Assembly (NCBI RefSeq): GCF_954871325.1 | Contig: NC_088776.1 | Location: 9,679,985-9,743,984 of the forward strand | DNA length: 64,000 nt | Direction: 5' to 3' | Source: Gordionus sp. m RMFG-2023 | Lineage: Eukaryota; Nematomorpha; Gordioida; Chordodea; Parachordodidae | Shown here: positions 12,017-23,880 of the stretch, in pieces | Layout: each line of letters begins with the position of its first letter | Numbering within the stretch: the first letter of the stretch is position 1 | Program-made: the position numbers and the translations under genes | The notes under the pieces: generated by a model | Database searches by the model: none | What the model saw: only the letters and a program-made list of their open reading frames with translations | Told to the model about the DNA's origin: nothing

Positions 12017-12018
12017 TA
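11557..12018 (+). pseudogene. Imp/IGF2BP-like KH-domain pseudogene
   Basis: The frame from 11557 includes SEFPLKILVPNEMVGAIIGR at 11621-11680, a KH domain close to the KH1 segment of insect Imp (recalled as DFPLRILVQSEMVGAIIGR). A shifted frame just after reads IAQPSHAKDLCVRKSQ, matching the next Imp segment. Further on, AKLKQSYENDLAVQ near 11840-11880 matches the Imp stretch after KH2 (KLRQSYENDLQAM). The DNA between is far too short to hold the rest of KH1 and KH2, so there is a large internal deletion, plus at least one frameshift and several stops. No introns appear where the matches join, so a retrocopy or captured fragment is likely. Imp proteins bind and localise mRNA; this copy cannot encode one. 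A CTTT tract closes the frame. Confidence 0.7.
11981..12017. repeat. (CTTT)n microsatellite, short
   Basis: About nine units of CTTT, at the right edge of the Imp pseudogene. Confidence 0.95.
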
Positions 12019-12829
12019 AAAAGTCAATTCAACACCTCCAAGGAGAACTTAGGCGTGGTTTCTTAAGTGATCGACTTTTTGTTCATCAATTAGTTTTTGT
12101 TCTTTTTATATCCTTAAGATATATTAAAGTTCCAAAATTTGTATATTTTGTTAAATGATTTAACGTGATTTTTAATTGTTTCAAAATTTAATTTTATCAT
12201 AAAGTATTCATTAACTTTAAAGATTGATTTTTTATTATTTTTTTTTTTAAAACATTTTATGACTTTTGTTTTTACAGAATAATCTATTAACTTAAATATA
12301 ACTTTTATTTTTTTAAAATAAAATATATTTTTATTAATTGAATTAATTTGAATTTTAATCAGTATACAAACTAATAGAAACGCGATTTTCTTCATGTAAA
12401 GATTTAATATATTTTGACTTTATATTATTCGAATAAATGATATCCAACTAATTCGCATACATTTTCTTTAGTTTTTTAAGAGGGGTTTGCATCCAGTAAA
12501 TATCCTATCATGTTAGACGCTATTTATCGGTGCCAACAAAATATTATTAGTTTTAAAAAATTAACAAGAAAGGATGCTGTAGAATCACAAATATTTTTTT
12601 TTTTAAAACAGAGAGCTATCAGAAAAATTTAATTTTAACAACGAGCAAAATTCTTCTGCATTCTTTTATTATTAATAAATTAAATTCTAGTATATTATAA
12701 ATATTTAAAAAAAATTAAATCATCGAGTTTATAATCTTTCCAGTTCCAGGATTGTATATCCTAAATAAGAAGAGATATTATGTATTTGATATATAAATAA
12801 CGATTTAGTTACATTTTATCATGCGAAAC

Positions 12830-12960
12830 TTTATCGCAATGCCACTTTACCACGACGACACTTTACCACGACGACACTTTATCACCACGTCATTTTATTA
12901 CGATAATACTTTATCACCCAGTCATTTGATAACGCAACAACACTTTATCGTGATGTACTT
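12830..12960. repeat. Degenerate 15-18-bp tandem repeat
   Basis: Roughly seven loosely repeated units around CACTTTACCACGACGA, with variants such as CACTTTATCACCACGTCA. It is more G+C-rich than its surroundings. Confidence 0.75.
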
Positions 12961-13950
12961 GATCATTTTTAAAATATGTATTTATTATTATCCTTTTTAA
13001 AAGTCAAAACATTTTAAAAAAATTTATGTAAAAAGTAAAATTATTTAAAATAACAATATATAAAAAATAATATGTCAAAAATATAAAAAATATGAAAAAT
13101 TTAAAAAAATATGATTTAAAATCTAGAAATGTAAATATAATATTTCAAGAGATATTATTTGTCTGAGATAAATGTTTTCTTTGGGATCGCCTGAGATATA
13201 AAAGAGTTTTTCAGGAAAAGTGATGCTTCAATAAGTTACCTAGAGTGAAAGTAGTGTCCCCTACAACGGGTAGGAGATATGAAGCAACTACTTCTTAAAA
13301 TTTGAAGGTAAAATATTGGACTCCCAAAGATGAAAGAGTTACCTTTTTTAAAGTATCTTTATTTATAAAATTTTTTAAAAAAAATTAATTTTAATTTTCT
13401 TAACAGTGAAGACACAGATAAGCAAAATATCAATAGCTATATTATTATATATTTCCCAGACGACATATATGTAGACTGATTTTGAAAGCCCATCAAAAAT
13501 TCGATATTAAATATATCTAATATAAAAAGAATGTGTTAATAATAATCACACTATTATAAGAAGAATAATAATATATCTTGGTTATTTGATTTCTAATAAT
13601 CAAGTTTTCTAAAGGAAACGCAACAAAAAAACAAGATGATAGGCCTTATAAAACTTATTCCAGATTATTAACATAAATTATATATACAAAATAAATGAAG
13701 AAAAAAGAAGGGATAAAAAAAATAAAATGAATTAAAATCCAAACTATATTCCATTCTTTATCTTATATACTAATATAAATACACTTCTTAGAACCATGAA
13801 AAATATGGTTATAAAAAACCCATAAGAAATTGAATTTAACAGATGGTTTCCAGTTATATGAAATTACAACCAATAGCTTTAATAAGATATATTGAAAATA
13901 AACGCCTAAACGAATTGATAGATAAATAGATATTTAGGTTCATGAACTTA
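12961..13950. other. A+T-rich stretch without recognisable genes
   Basis: Mostly A+T runs. A slightly richer patch at 13180-13330 (around CCTACAACGGGTAGGAGATA) gives no persuasive frame on either strand. Confidence 0.45.
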
Positions 13951-13959
13951 CCCCTCGAA

Positions 13960-15690
13960 TTCTTAGTTTGACAAAGCGATGATGGTGCATTAAACATGAG
14001 TGAAAGTATCAATGGAGTACAAGCTTTGATTAAAGCTTAGGGTGCCAAAAGAGAAGCTTATATTTGGTGTTATTGTCATCGATTATATATCATTGTTCAA
14101 TTGCCAATCGATAAAAGAACGGATATATGTTTTAAAAATCTTAGATTAGATTCACATGTATTTCAATAGTGTTAAAAAATATGCAGTGCTCACATATCTT
14201 TTTCTAACTGGGCGGTAGTCAGAGAGGGTTTCATGGCTATGACTGAGAAACCTAGAATGGCCATTAAATAATATGTAGGAAACAAATATATATTTAAATT
14301 TATGTTTGGATATTTGTAATTCGATTTTGGCTTTCCCTTCCGTAAGTCATGACCTTCAGACCCCTCTTAAATTAGATTTTAAAAATTTAAAAATTTACCT
14401 CAATAAATGATTTAAAATTAAGAGATTCCGTATCCCCGTATTCATATACGACATTTATATTTTTTTTACCGTTCAAATTAAAATGAATTATTAATTGCTT
14501 ATTTAAAAAAATATATATGTAATAATATTTGAATAAACAGTCAATTGTTATTTTTCAAGTAGTAATTTTATATTTTGTGTGAAAAATATCAAATTTGAAC
14601 ATTCAAGTAAAAATTCCAAACATAGAATAAAGTAGCATTGCTACATTTTTCCCCTACTAAATAGTTGATGGCATATTTAGAAATATTTTGGTAAAATATC
14701 TTGTATAATTTATTTTAAGCATGGATAAATGATTTAAAATGATAATTATAATTTATTGTAGGACTAAGACCTTATTAGCTTTTGCCATTTTTCCACGCTT
14801 CCTTTTATAGCCCATTTGGGATTTGATCGCTTTAGGATCAAAATTATATATATATATTTTTAATTGGGTACACCAACAAGAGCTGGCCATTCAGTCTTCG
14901 TGATGATTTCATTCACGTTGTATGTATCTTTCTAAAATTGATAAAAATCAATTCATGGCTTGAAATTCTTCAGTTTAAATATGCTTCATATACATATTAA
15001 ATATAAAAGGAAGAATAGGGTTATAAATACGGTACTTAATGATATATTATATCTGGAAAGCAAATTTTTAATAATAATCATGTTTTTATTAGTTAATTAA
15101 ATGCCTAAGTTATTTTTATTTAACGTCGAAAACACGTTAATATATTATTCTTCAGAGAATTCGTTAAATTTCAAATTTCAACAAAATTTATATGGGAGCA
15201 TTTCCAAAATATTTTACAACATAATAATGACGAAGAAAAGGCTTTAAATTTCAAAAATAAGACAAAGATGTTTATAAAAAATATTATAGAATATATAGAA
15301 AAACGGTATGATAATATAGATAATATAGGGAAATATCTTAGCCCTATGAAATTAAAAAAATGTCCAGCATTTTAACAATTTCAAAAATTATTATTAATTA
15401 TAAAATATCAAATATAGATACAGATATTCTCTTTGAAAAATATTCACATTTCTATTCCTATTATGAAAATCAATTGAAAAAAGATCTGAATGCGCAAGAA
15501 AAATAAATGGATTTCCTTTCTAATAAAAACTCACCTTTGATAGAGAAAATATGCAATTTTCTTTTTCTATTCCTCATTCAAATGCGTCATCAGAGAGAAT
15601 ATTCAGTCTAATGACTACTGCTTGGCGATTAAATTAAAAAAAAAATATAGGAATTGGATTTATAAATAAAAAATTTGCAATAAATTGTTT
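13960..15690 (+). mobile_element. hAT transposase fossil
   Basis: Plus-strand fragments read DGALNMSESINGVQALIKA, then AYIWCYCHRLYIIVQLPI (13980-14110), the catalytic-core region of zf-MYM/TTF-type hAT transposases. Near 15590-15630 SLMTTAWRLN corresponds to the C-terminal dimerisation region. Many stops and shifts separate the pieces. No terminal repeats were found. Confidence 0.75.
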
Positions 15691-15872
15691 AAATTTTTAA
15701 TATATAAATTATATTTTTATTAGTTAGTAAATAATTCCTTATTTTTAAATTTAAGGTCGAAAACATATTAAAAAAAATGAAGATTTATTTGGTTGAATCA
15801 GGATTTTTGATCAAATTTTTCCCAAAGTTCGAAAAGATTTTTGTAAAAAATATTTATAAATAAAAATCTGGT

Positions 15873-16292
15873 ATGATTTTCATGGATAAATTGTTAAGCG
15901 TTTCAAGAATAGAATATAGGAATTTATTTATCTTTTTATCAAATCAGAAATTTAACAATTGTTCGCTTTCTATAATCGTTTATATATATATGTTTGAAAA
16001 ACAATTCAGATTAATACAAAATCATAACTTTAAGCATATAAAAATAACAAAATCAATTTATACAAACAAACTAATCATTAAAAGTATATTAATAATAACC
16101 ATTGAAATAAATATAAGTATTAAAGATAATGGTGAAATAAATAATAACAATGGCTTTACTAAGTATCATGTTGAACACCTCAACGTAAAGAATTTTTCAT
16201 CACATTTGCTTTGGGTATTAATTACCTTAGATCCATTCCAGATTAACACAGCACATAACACAACCTCACTCCAACTATATATTATCATTTGA
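15873..16292 (+). CDS. Unidentified 139-codon open frame, doubtful
   Basis: The longest uninterrupted frame with an ATG here apart from the zinc-knuckle exon. It begins MIFMDKLLSVSRIEYRNL and ends with TGA. It is rich in Ile, Asn and Lys as expected from base composition and has no motif, signal peptide or clear membrane segment that I recognise. The opposite strand is closed. In DNA this A+T-rich a frame of this length could arise by chance once per window. Confidence 0.15.
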   Translation: MIFMDKLLSVSRIEYRNLFIFLSNQKFNNCSLSIIVYIYMFEKQFRLIQNHNFKHIKITKSIYTNKLIIKSILIITIEINISIKDNGEINNNNGFTKYHVEHLNVKNFSSHLLWVLITLDPFQINTAHNTTSLQLYIII

Positions 16293-16329
16293 CATAGAAA
16301 TTTTTTTTTTAAATCTAAAAATATAATAA

Positions 16330-16500
16330 TTTAGTTTTAGAATTCCCTGGCCCGGGTTTTATAATTTTTGGACCGTTTCTGTTTTAAGAAAACTGAACCA
16401 GGCCTAGGCTGATAAGAAATAATTTACTTTAGACCCGGGATTTTATTCTAAAACAAAAATTAAACCGAATTTTGGTCTGGGCCACATTTTAACAATCTAC
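16330..16500. repeat. Imperfect inverted repeat with CCCGGG blocks
   Basis: TTAGAATTCCCTGGCCCGGG at the left is answered by GACCCGGGATTTTATTCTAA and GGTCTGGGCC to the right, separated by A+T sequence. It may be a diverged foldback element; ends and target duplication are not clear. Confidence 0.4.
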
Positions 16501-17039
16501 TGTAGTTTTTTTTAAAAACATTTGTGCATTTAAAACATTATTTTGATTAATGTAAAACTGAACCAAGTGAAAATTTAGCAATTTGTTAAACAACTACTAT
16601 TTTTTTTTTAAAATACAATAAGACTCAATATAAATAGATGGAATAATGCTATAATTTTCGATATACTATCATACATCCTACACACACAACCACCTAATTA
16701 GCCTCATAAAAAAACTCAATCTTGCTTAAATCGATCCCAAATATACATATATGTATATATATGGTAAGGGACATATGTATTACTAGGCCAAAAGAGCTTA
16801 CTGAAACCTACAATTATATATATATTATAACCATAAATTTTTTTGGCACAAACTAGTTAAAGTACTAACGATTAAATAAAAAGAAAACTATGAGGAATTG
16901 CCTGAATACGTCAGGGCATGTAGGTCTTTTTGATGTATATAGACTTACAAAATTTTAATAAAAAAAATATGGTGTATAAAAAGAATGGAATTGCACGAAA
17001 ATATTAATTAAAAAGCATATTACAAATTTATTATATGAA

Positions 17040-17580
17040 ATTCAATCTTCTTTGGGATTAAGCTAATTTTTCAATGATTTCATTTGTGCTTCCTGTCAAA
17101 TCCTGTATATTAAGAAAAGCTAACTCATTTAATCTATTATCAGAGGTAGTAATTCTCATGTATGTTTTTTTTATCTTTCTTAAATAAGAAAATTAATTGG
17201 TAAAAGTATTAATGGGGTAATAGTAGCCAAAATATAATAATGTTAAGAGGTATTGGTAAAAGAGTCAATAATTTGTTTGAAATTATGCAAAAGCATTCAT
17301 ATCATTTTTTGGATTATTATCAAACTATAGTTATTAACTTTTACACTATAGTTTCCTTTCAGCTAGTAAAGCATTATAGGATACTTCATCCTTGCAATAT
17401 CTGCCAATTTAATTTTTTATTCTGCCAAGATTTTGAAATAGTTTCGGAAAGATTCTGCGGTAATGATATATGCAGATTTGTAAGTGCTGCCCGATGGATT
17501 AGGAACCTTTCTTATTTACACGAGAGGGATAAAGATATTTACTTTATAGTGTTCTTCTACTGACTTTACATTAAAATGGG
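17040..17580 (-). mobile_element. hAT transposase C-terminal fossil
   Basis: Read on the minus strand from 17190 down, the sequence gives KTYMRITTSDNRLNELAFLN then IQDLTGSTNEIIEKLA, the conserved C-terminus of zf-MYM1/TTF-type hAT transposases. Upstream (17580-17200) is degraded. The 107-codon plus-strand frame at 17240-17563 lies over this and is a shadow. Confidence 0.8.
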
Positions 17581-17865
17581 AACGATGGGCCTGTCTTGGT
17601 GCTAGTCGAGGTAGATAAATATTCATAAAGCTATGTTTTTGACTCAACGATGACATATAATTTATGAAATTCGTCTTGCACTACTAATTTCCTTACTTAT
17701 AGTCTCATTTAAATATCAATGTCAATCGAATAACTAACCGAATATTGAATAATTTTTGATAGGCTTATTCGGAATATCTCAATTTTAAACAAAATTTACT
17801 AAGGATAATATAATTAATTTTAAAATTTTTTTTTTATTTTACTGGAAATGAATTCCAGCATATTT

Positions 17866-18051
17866 TAAAAAACGGCTAATATTTTATCCAGAAAAATATT
17901 ACGCAAACCCTAAAGATTCTGCTTTTAGATGGTACAACGGTTGGACATCTATTATTGAAATCATGAGGTTTATGCAATATTTTTCTGGTTAAAATATTGA
18001 GTTAGCAGTTTTTAAAAAATCGACTCAAACCGAACCATTTAGCAACCACTA
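17866..18051. mobile_element. M1 copy, left end worn
   Basis: Contains the M1 core (AAACGGCTAATATTTTATCC, GGTTGGACATCTATTA) and the right arm ending AGCAACCACTA. The left terminal 25 bp are missing or diverged. Confidence 0.75.
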
Positions 18052-18613
18052 TATAGAGTAAATCTATCTTATTAATCTCAGATAATTTCGCCTTATATAT
18101 AAAAATTTTAATTTATTCAAAAATTAAAGGGCAAATTTTTTTGGAATTTGCAGGGTAGTAGATATTCTCTAGTACATGCTGGAATTATTATAAAAATTTT
18201 TAAATATAAAAATCTCCCTTAATGAATTCATAACCACAGGAAGATTTGGGATTAATTCTTAATTCCAAATTAACTTAACTCATTTAATAATAATATAAAA
18301 TATTTATTTGCTTTACATTCGATTTAGGTAGGTCTTCAAATGGCAAAATTTTTTATGATTTTTTTATCGTAGGATAAGGAAATCGTATTTATGAATAAAC
18401 TGATTATAGTACGTCATTTAATCCTTAAAATTATAAGCAAAGATATAATGTATTTAATTTAACAAAATTACTTATAATAATTTTTTTATCTATTCCTTAT
18501 TAAGCGCGTCAGCCAATTTCTACTATTTGTTCGCCCGGATCGTTATTTTTTTTAAGGCCCTGCTCAAATAAAAAAATTTTTCAAGCGTTGCCCGATCTAG
18601 CCAAGGATTTATA

Positions 18614-18912
18614 TCAAGTCCGCTTTATAGTAAACGCCTTTTGTTCAAGCGTTGCCTTATTTAACGCAGTGTTATTACAAAATAAAGCCAATAAATATGT
18701 ATAGATTTATAAATATGAAGCGTTATGATAACTCTATGATAAAATTTGAAAAACATATGTTGGCGTTGATAAAAAACATGTGATACGATTATAAAAATAA
18801 TAGCGAATTCTATAAAAATGTAGATGAATCACTATTTTAATTTTATCTTAAATTAATTTTTAAAACTGAATCAGATGTAATAACGCCACGAGCGTTTACT
18901 ATAAATTCAGCG
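18614..18912. mobile_element. Y-family MITE, copy 1
   Basis: About 300 bp with inner inverted repeats TTTATAGTAAACGC (18624-18637) and GCGTTTACTATAAA (18892-18905). The interior shares AAACATATGTTGG and AAACTGAATCAG with copy 2 at 48417. Outer bounds are set by analogy with copy 2, where a TA lies on each side. Confidence 0.75.
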
Positions 18913-19999
18913 TAATTTAGATTATTTTTCTTTTATTTTAACTTTTAGTTTATAAATAAGACTTTTTAAACAGATACATTTCAATTTTTCATTATAAACT
19001 GAACCGCAAATTATTAATCATTTAAATAAATAATCATATACGAAGGGAGATAGTATCATTATATATCTATATAAAATATTACCTTGATAACGTTTGCAAA
19101 ATAAATGTTATTGGATGATATTCTTACATTTATCTTACATTTTTAATACCTTTATTATATAATATTCAAAATAATAATACTACCAAAGTTTTGATTTAAT
19201 TTTAAATATACCTTTTTAAAAAAATACTTTTTTTAGAGGATAAATAAGAAAGAGTAAATTTTTAAAAACCTCTAAAAAAAAATATTAAAATTCTATTTAC
19301 AACCAAATGTTTAAATTTACCTTTAAAGGCATACGTAGTATTTTTTTTTTAAAAAAATATTAAAATATTATTATTTGCATTTATAATGCCATTAATATTT
19401 AAAAATAAATATTCACGAATAATGAAAAATTTTATTGATACGAAGAACGCAGATTCTGAAATTCTTATAAAAACACAACTACATACAGTAAAGTAAATTA
19501 AAATATTTATTTAAAAATATATATAGGTTATTGGTTGATTTGATGTTAATTTGTTGATAAATCACGAAATTATTAATTTTTTTTTTTTAAAAACAAAAAG
19601 GTACATTTAAACTCTTCTTTAAAACCCAGGAATTAGATATCTAATATTAATTATTTGATTTCTTTTCAGAGATTGTCTAGATCTATAGGTCCAAAAATTA
19701 TGATATGTGATTTTTTTAAATATAAAATTTAACATTTTGATCAATCATTGCAAAATAAAATTTTTCTAGTTAGTTTTTGTAATGAAATAAATTTAAATGA
19801 AATTGATTTAAATATTATATTTGAAAATGCAAAATAAATTTATATCTAAATATATCTAATACAGATTAAATAGTATATAGATACAAATACTGATACTTTT
19901 ATAAAAATATAACTAGGTAGAGATCCCACATCTTTGTATCGAAATACTTTAACAACTGAAAAATTGCAAAAAAAATGAAAAATTATCGTTTATTAATAA
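18913..19999. other. A+T-rich spacer, nothing recognised
   Basis: Long A and T runs and no convincing frame, element end or RNA feature. Confidence 0.45.
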
Positions 20000-20004
20000 C
20001 AATT

Positions 20005-20340
20005 CATAAGTATATCCAGGATTTTCCTATGGGGGGGCACTATAGGGCCACATTTTCCGACATAAATTGTATTGGAAGTCTTTAGGTCCACTTATTGTGG
20101 CCATTTGACTATATTATATTTTTATAAAAATAATTTTGGGTTAAATTTTGAATTATAGTCGTTATTTTAAAAGGTTATTGAAATTTACTAATAAATTATT
20201 TTTTATGGTGATATATTGTATACATTTTTGAGGAATAGGAATGATGGGGTGGGGGTAAAGAAGGGGGGTGTAGGGGAAATTTTTTATTTAAAAATGATAT
20301 TTATAACCCCATCCCCCCTCCCTTGATTACACCCCTTTAA
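20005..20340. mobile_element. V-family fragment
   Basis: Left part reads TATCCAGGATTTTCCTATGG then a G run and CACTAT. The next 100 bp align with the V fragment at 34360-34480. Towards the right is a G-rich/C-rich pair (GGGGTAAAGAAGGGGGG and CCCCATCCCCCCTCC), as in other V copies. Confidence 0.6.
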
Positions 20341-20530
20341 TAATCCTCTTATACCATCGTCTGATAAATTTATTCTTTTAGAATAGAATCAGATTATAAA
20401 ATTGGGGGTATAAAGTATGCAGGGTATACTGTAATTCAAAATATGCTGGAATCTTTGATATTTTAATTTTTTATAGCGTAAATTTTTTAAAGACTTGATA
20501 TTGCCAGAATTATTATTTCGCAGTAGGTAT

Positions 20531-20860
20531 TAGGGGAGACCGGGAATAATGTTATCACTGGATGGGTTCTGAAATAATTTTATAACTAATTAACTTTGAT
20601 ATTTGAAATTTAAACCATAAATGTATTTTAATAAGATGCCTCAATGATTCTAATAAAATTTCCAAGAAATACGCTCACGAAAAGTTTTAAATTCAAATTT
20701 AAGTTTTAAACCGTCAAAAGTAAATTTATTAATTTTTTACATTTTCATTTACTAATAAATCTTTGTTATAAAATTTACTCAGAGTAAATATTAGTTCTAA
20801 ATGCTAAAATAATCTTTTCGAGTATGAAAATAATCCCTTTTCCCCCTGGTTACGCGCCTG
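20531..20860 (+). mobile_element. G-family element, copy 1 (one end)
   Basis: Begins TAGGGGAGACCGGGAATAAT followed by GTTATCACTGG. The next 280 bp match the reverse complement of the right half of the element at 51446-52062. The other end is not evident here. Confidence 0.65.
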
Positions 20861-21384
20861 GTTGGATATCACAATGTAATCTTACAAATAAAGTATCATT
20901 CTAAATTATATTTTATCATTTTGATTGTGGATACATAATAAAACGAACACTTTTATCATTAAAAAAAATGCATTTTACAGAAAAAGTATATAGGCCGTGG
21001 CCTGGGTCGGCATAATTTTGATACTTAATCATTTTTAGTATAGGCCAAAAGAACACCCTATTTTGTACTTTAAATAGATGGTGGCATGGTTATTTTTCAT
21101 ATTTTATTTTTTTCGTTTTTTTTTGAATAAGTCGACCTCTGACACGACCATTGAACTATAATTAATACTCAGTCGACGATATATTATTTCCCAATTTTTT
21201 TTTATAAAAACTATTTAATTGATATAATTTTTATTTATTTTTCGAAAATAGGGCCGGAAGGAAAAAATATTTTTTATGCCCAAACCCTAGTTATTTAAGC
21301 CAGAACCCCTATTTTTAACATTATATTTCCATTTAAGACCACGCTTCGGGCAAGTTCTGTATGCCTGCTATTGAAGGGTCTAGA

Positions 21385-21530
21385 AATGTTTAAAGGCACG
21401 ATTTGAGCCGATTTTTAAAAATGGCTAACATTAGCCTGAAGATTTTGCTCATACGTACAAAGGTCTGGACACCTATTAGATAAATCTCGTCGTCAATATT
21501 TATCTGGCTAAAATATTGAGTTATCCCTTC
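21385..21530. mobile_element. M1 copy, worn
   Basis: Carries GATTTGAGCCGATTTTTAAA, TTAGCCTGAAGATTTTGCTC and GGCTAAAATATTGAGTTAT in M1 order; both termini are degraded. Confidence 0.7.
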
Positions 21531-22197
21531 TCAACATAATAAATGTTAATTGTGTATAGCTATAATTATTTAACTATAACATGTTTAATAAATCATAAAT
21601 AGGTTTATTTTTACCAATATTTCAGGAACATTCTAGAACAAAACACCATTTCTTCCATTTTCGTTTCCATAAATTTCGATATTCCATTTCAGCTTTTCCT
21701 TATTTTCTCATTTATATCTTGTTGAAAGGTATAAAATAAAGGTGGGGAAGGGTGGGGGCGGGTGGGATAGAATCCAATTAATTTTAATTTTTTATTTTAA
21801 CAAATAAAGATGTAAATCCCTTTTATTATACTTACATAATTTTTTTTTTATGAAATCATGTTAAATATAATTTTCCTTGGCCTGATTTCTTATTTATTTT
21901 TATCAATTTTATACAAACGATTATTTTCTTTTTTAAAAAATAAAATGTTTTCTCCTCTGTTATTTTATAAATAATACTTAAATACTATGTGGTAGTATTG
22001 ATGTGAAACAACGAATTAAGAGTTGTTCTTTGGGGATTTAAAGAGAAAAAAGAGGGAATGAATTAAAAATATAAGAAAATTTGACATTTAATAAAAAACA
22101 AAATTACTGAGGAAAAGTGAGCCACTTTTTAAATAAATTAAACTTTTACCCATTTCATATATAATCTATAAAAATATTAAGGTATTAAGTGTTGTTA

Positions 22198-22403
22198 AAT
22201 GGCCCGAATTTGGATTCTTTTTAAAAAAACGGCCCAAAGATTATAGCAAAATAATATTATGTGAGACTCGAGATGCAAATGGAGGTCCAAACCTTTCTGC
22301 TTATGAACCTAATTTCCAGGTTTTCATAATATTATTTTGGCTAAAATAATTACCGGGTCGTTTTTAAAAATCGACCGATATCGGGTTATTTCTTCCTGTG
22401 TTG
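22198..22403. mobile_element. M1-related foldback, diverged
   Basis: Starts AGTGTTGTTAAATGGCCCGA. The arms pair through ATAATATTAT and the GGCCCAAAGATTATAGCAAA block against its inverted counterpart. It belongs to the CCCGA sub-type also seen at 7831 and 38431. Confidence 0.65.
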
Positions 22404-22539
22404 ATAATTCTTTTAAACATTTAATACATTCACAAACATATTTAAAAATATATATATGACACGGACTTTATTGGTTATTTAAATGTATTTTTTAATACGT
22501 TATTTGATAACGTCGTAAATTCTTCTTTACAAAAAAATC

Positions 22540-22730
22540 ATTGTTTAGAATAGTAGGTGTGATTCAGAGAATAAATACTTTAACTGAGAAACGGCACCAT
22601 ATACTGGTTCCATCTCAGCTTGGAATAATTTTTTTAAAGTTTAGGGCTAGGATTAAAGGAAATTTATGCATTCTCTCTTTTATTTGTCCATTCATCGCTA
22701 ATGAAGGTCAAATTTTTATTTTTATTTAAT
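22540..22730. other. Slightly G+C-richer patch, unassigned
   Basis: A 62-codon plus-strand frame and a partly open minus-strand frame overlap here. Neither shows a family motif. It may be hAT debris linked to the fossil downstream, but I cannot support that. Confidence 0.2.
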
Positions 22731-23099
22731 CTTTCGGTTATCATATCTTTAATCCGTTCATTTCACTGTTAAAATTTTTTTTCCTGATTAAAATGAAGGC
22801 ATTTTAAATGAAGGTATTAAAGATTCAATTAATTTCTTCCAATACAAATATTGAGTTATGGAAAATGGATAATTTGGCATAAAGATCGCTGTTGCAAATT
22901 CAATATCTAGTTTGTTTAGCTTTTTAGAAAGTACACTAATAATATATTTCATTAAATTGTTTTGTCCGCAAAGTACTGTTTTTGGGATATTTGCTTATAA
23001 ACAAAAGATTATGATTTATGAACCACGAATCTTTTTTTTTGTAAAATATGATAAAAATCCTTATTTGTGTTATTAAAAAACACAAATCCTAAAATGTTT

Positions 23100-23880
23100 G
23101 CCAAAGATTAGCGCCATATTTGAAAGCTGATTTTACAATCAAACCAGCTCAATTGCCTCGTTAAGGAGAGGCACGAACATGTTCGGAATGCCTAAATTTA
23201 ATGAACACAGCACACCGTGATAAAAAAAAGAATGAACTTTTTACCGTGCTTATAATATTATTATGGCGTGACTCGCCTTTGTGTAGTTTTCGGTATTTTT
23301 TTGTGGGTAAATGCAAGAGAATTTAACAGGAATGATTGAGAAAGTCTTTCGCCGAATGAATTATAAATCGCATTTTGGAACAACTTAATGATTTAAAGAT
23401 TAATTCATCTAATATAATAAGCCAGGAGAATGGTGCTCTGTCTGGTTGAAATAGAAAGATATGCAAACTTTGCTCCAAAATAAATTAATAAAAAAGTGCC
23501 ATATATACTTTGTTTCAATCACAAGTTGCATCTAGTTGTTAATAAGTGTTATAACAATATTTCGGTAATTTTTCAATTTGGCAAAAAATTGTACAATTTA
23601 GGATTTTAAAGCATCCTATAAATATATAGGCCATACTCTTAAAAGACCCTTAGATCAGAGGTTGCCTCCAATACGTTCTTATTAAACTTTAATATTGAAA
23701 CATTACAATGCGATGAAAATCGCATAGGATATTAGCGGCTCGAAAATATGTAAATGCTATTCAGTAGCTATTATCATTAGGGTATCAACAGCTTCTTGTG
23801 AGGCCTCATTCTATACCGTCAAGATGATTTGATCGAGCATCAAAGAAATCGATGAAAGATACACGAAAATAAAATTTAGT
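23100..23880 (+). mobile_element. hAT transposase fossil
   Basis: Broken plus-strand pieces include CKLLQNKLIKKCHIYF near 23470 and TLKRPLDQRLPPIRSY near 23640. The second resembles the hAT segment usually written LQRPLxxRWxxR. Around 23790, VSTASCEASFYTVKMI corresponds to the VSTASCERSFS motif just before the C-terminus. No ends were found. Confidence 0.65.

Larger units (their letters stand above)
7943..12521 (+). mobile_element. X-family copy 3, enlarged by foreign insertions
   Basis: The left 390 bp (7943-8335) follow X copy 1, from ATGAGCGGG to the TTAAATTGAATTCATG section. The right end at 12470-12521 reads GAGGGGTTTGCATCCAGTAA and closes TCATGTTAGACGC, again X-like. Between them lie a Gypsy protease fragment, a hAT-type element with a nested V element, and a pseudogene of an Imp-type KH gene. 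One explanation is that an X transposon captured unrelated DNA (a Pack-type element). The alternative is independent insertions between two X fragments. Confidence 0.5.

Noticed and set aside
12114-12395. 93-codon minus-strand frame
   Set aside because: Ile/Lys/Asn/Phe-rich composition as expected from A+T background, with no motif and no splice support.
17240-17563. 107-codon plus-strand frame as a gene
   Set aside because: It overlies, on the other strand, a hAT transposase C-terminal fossil with recognisable motifs.
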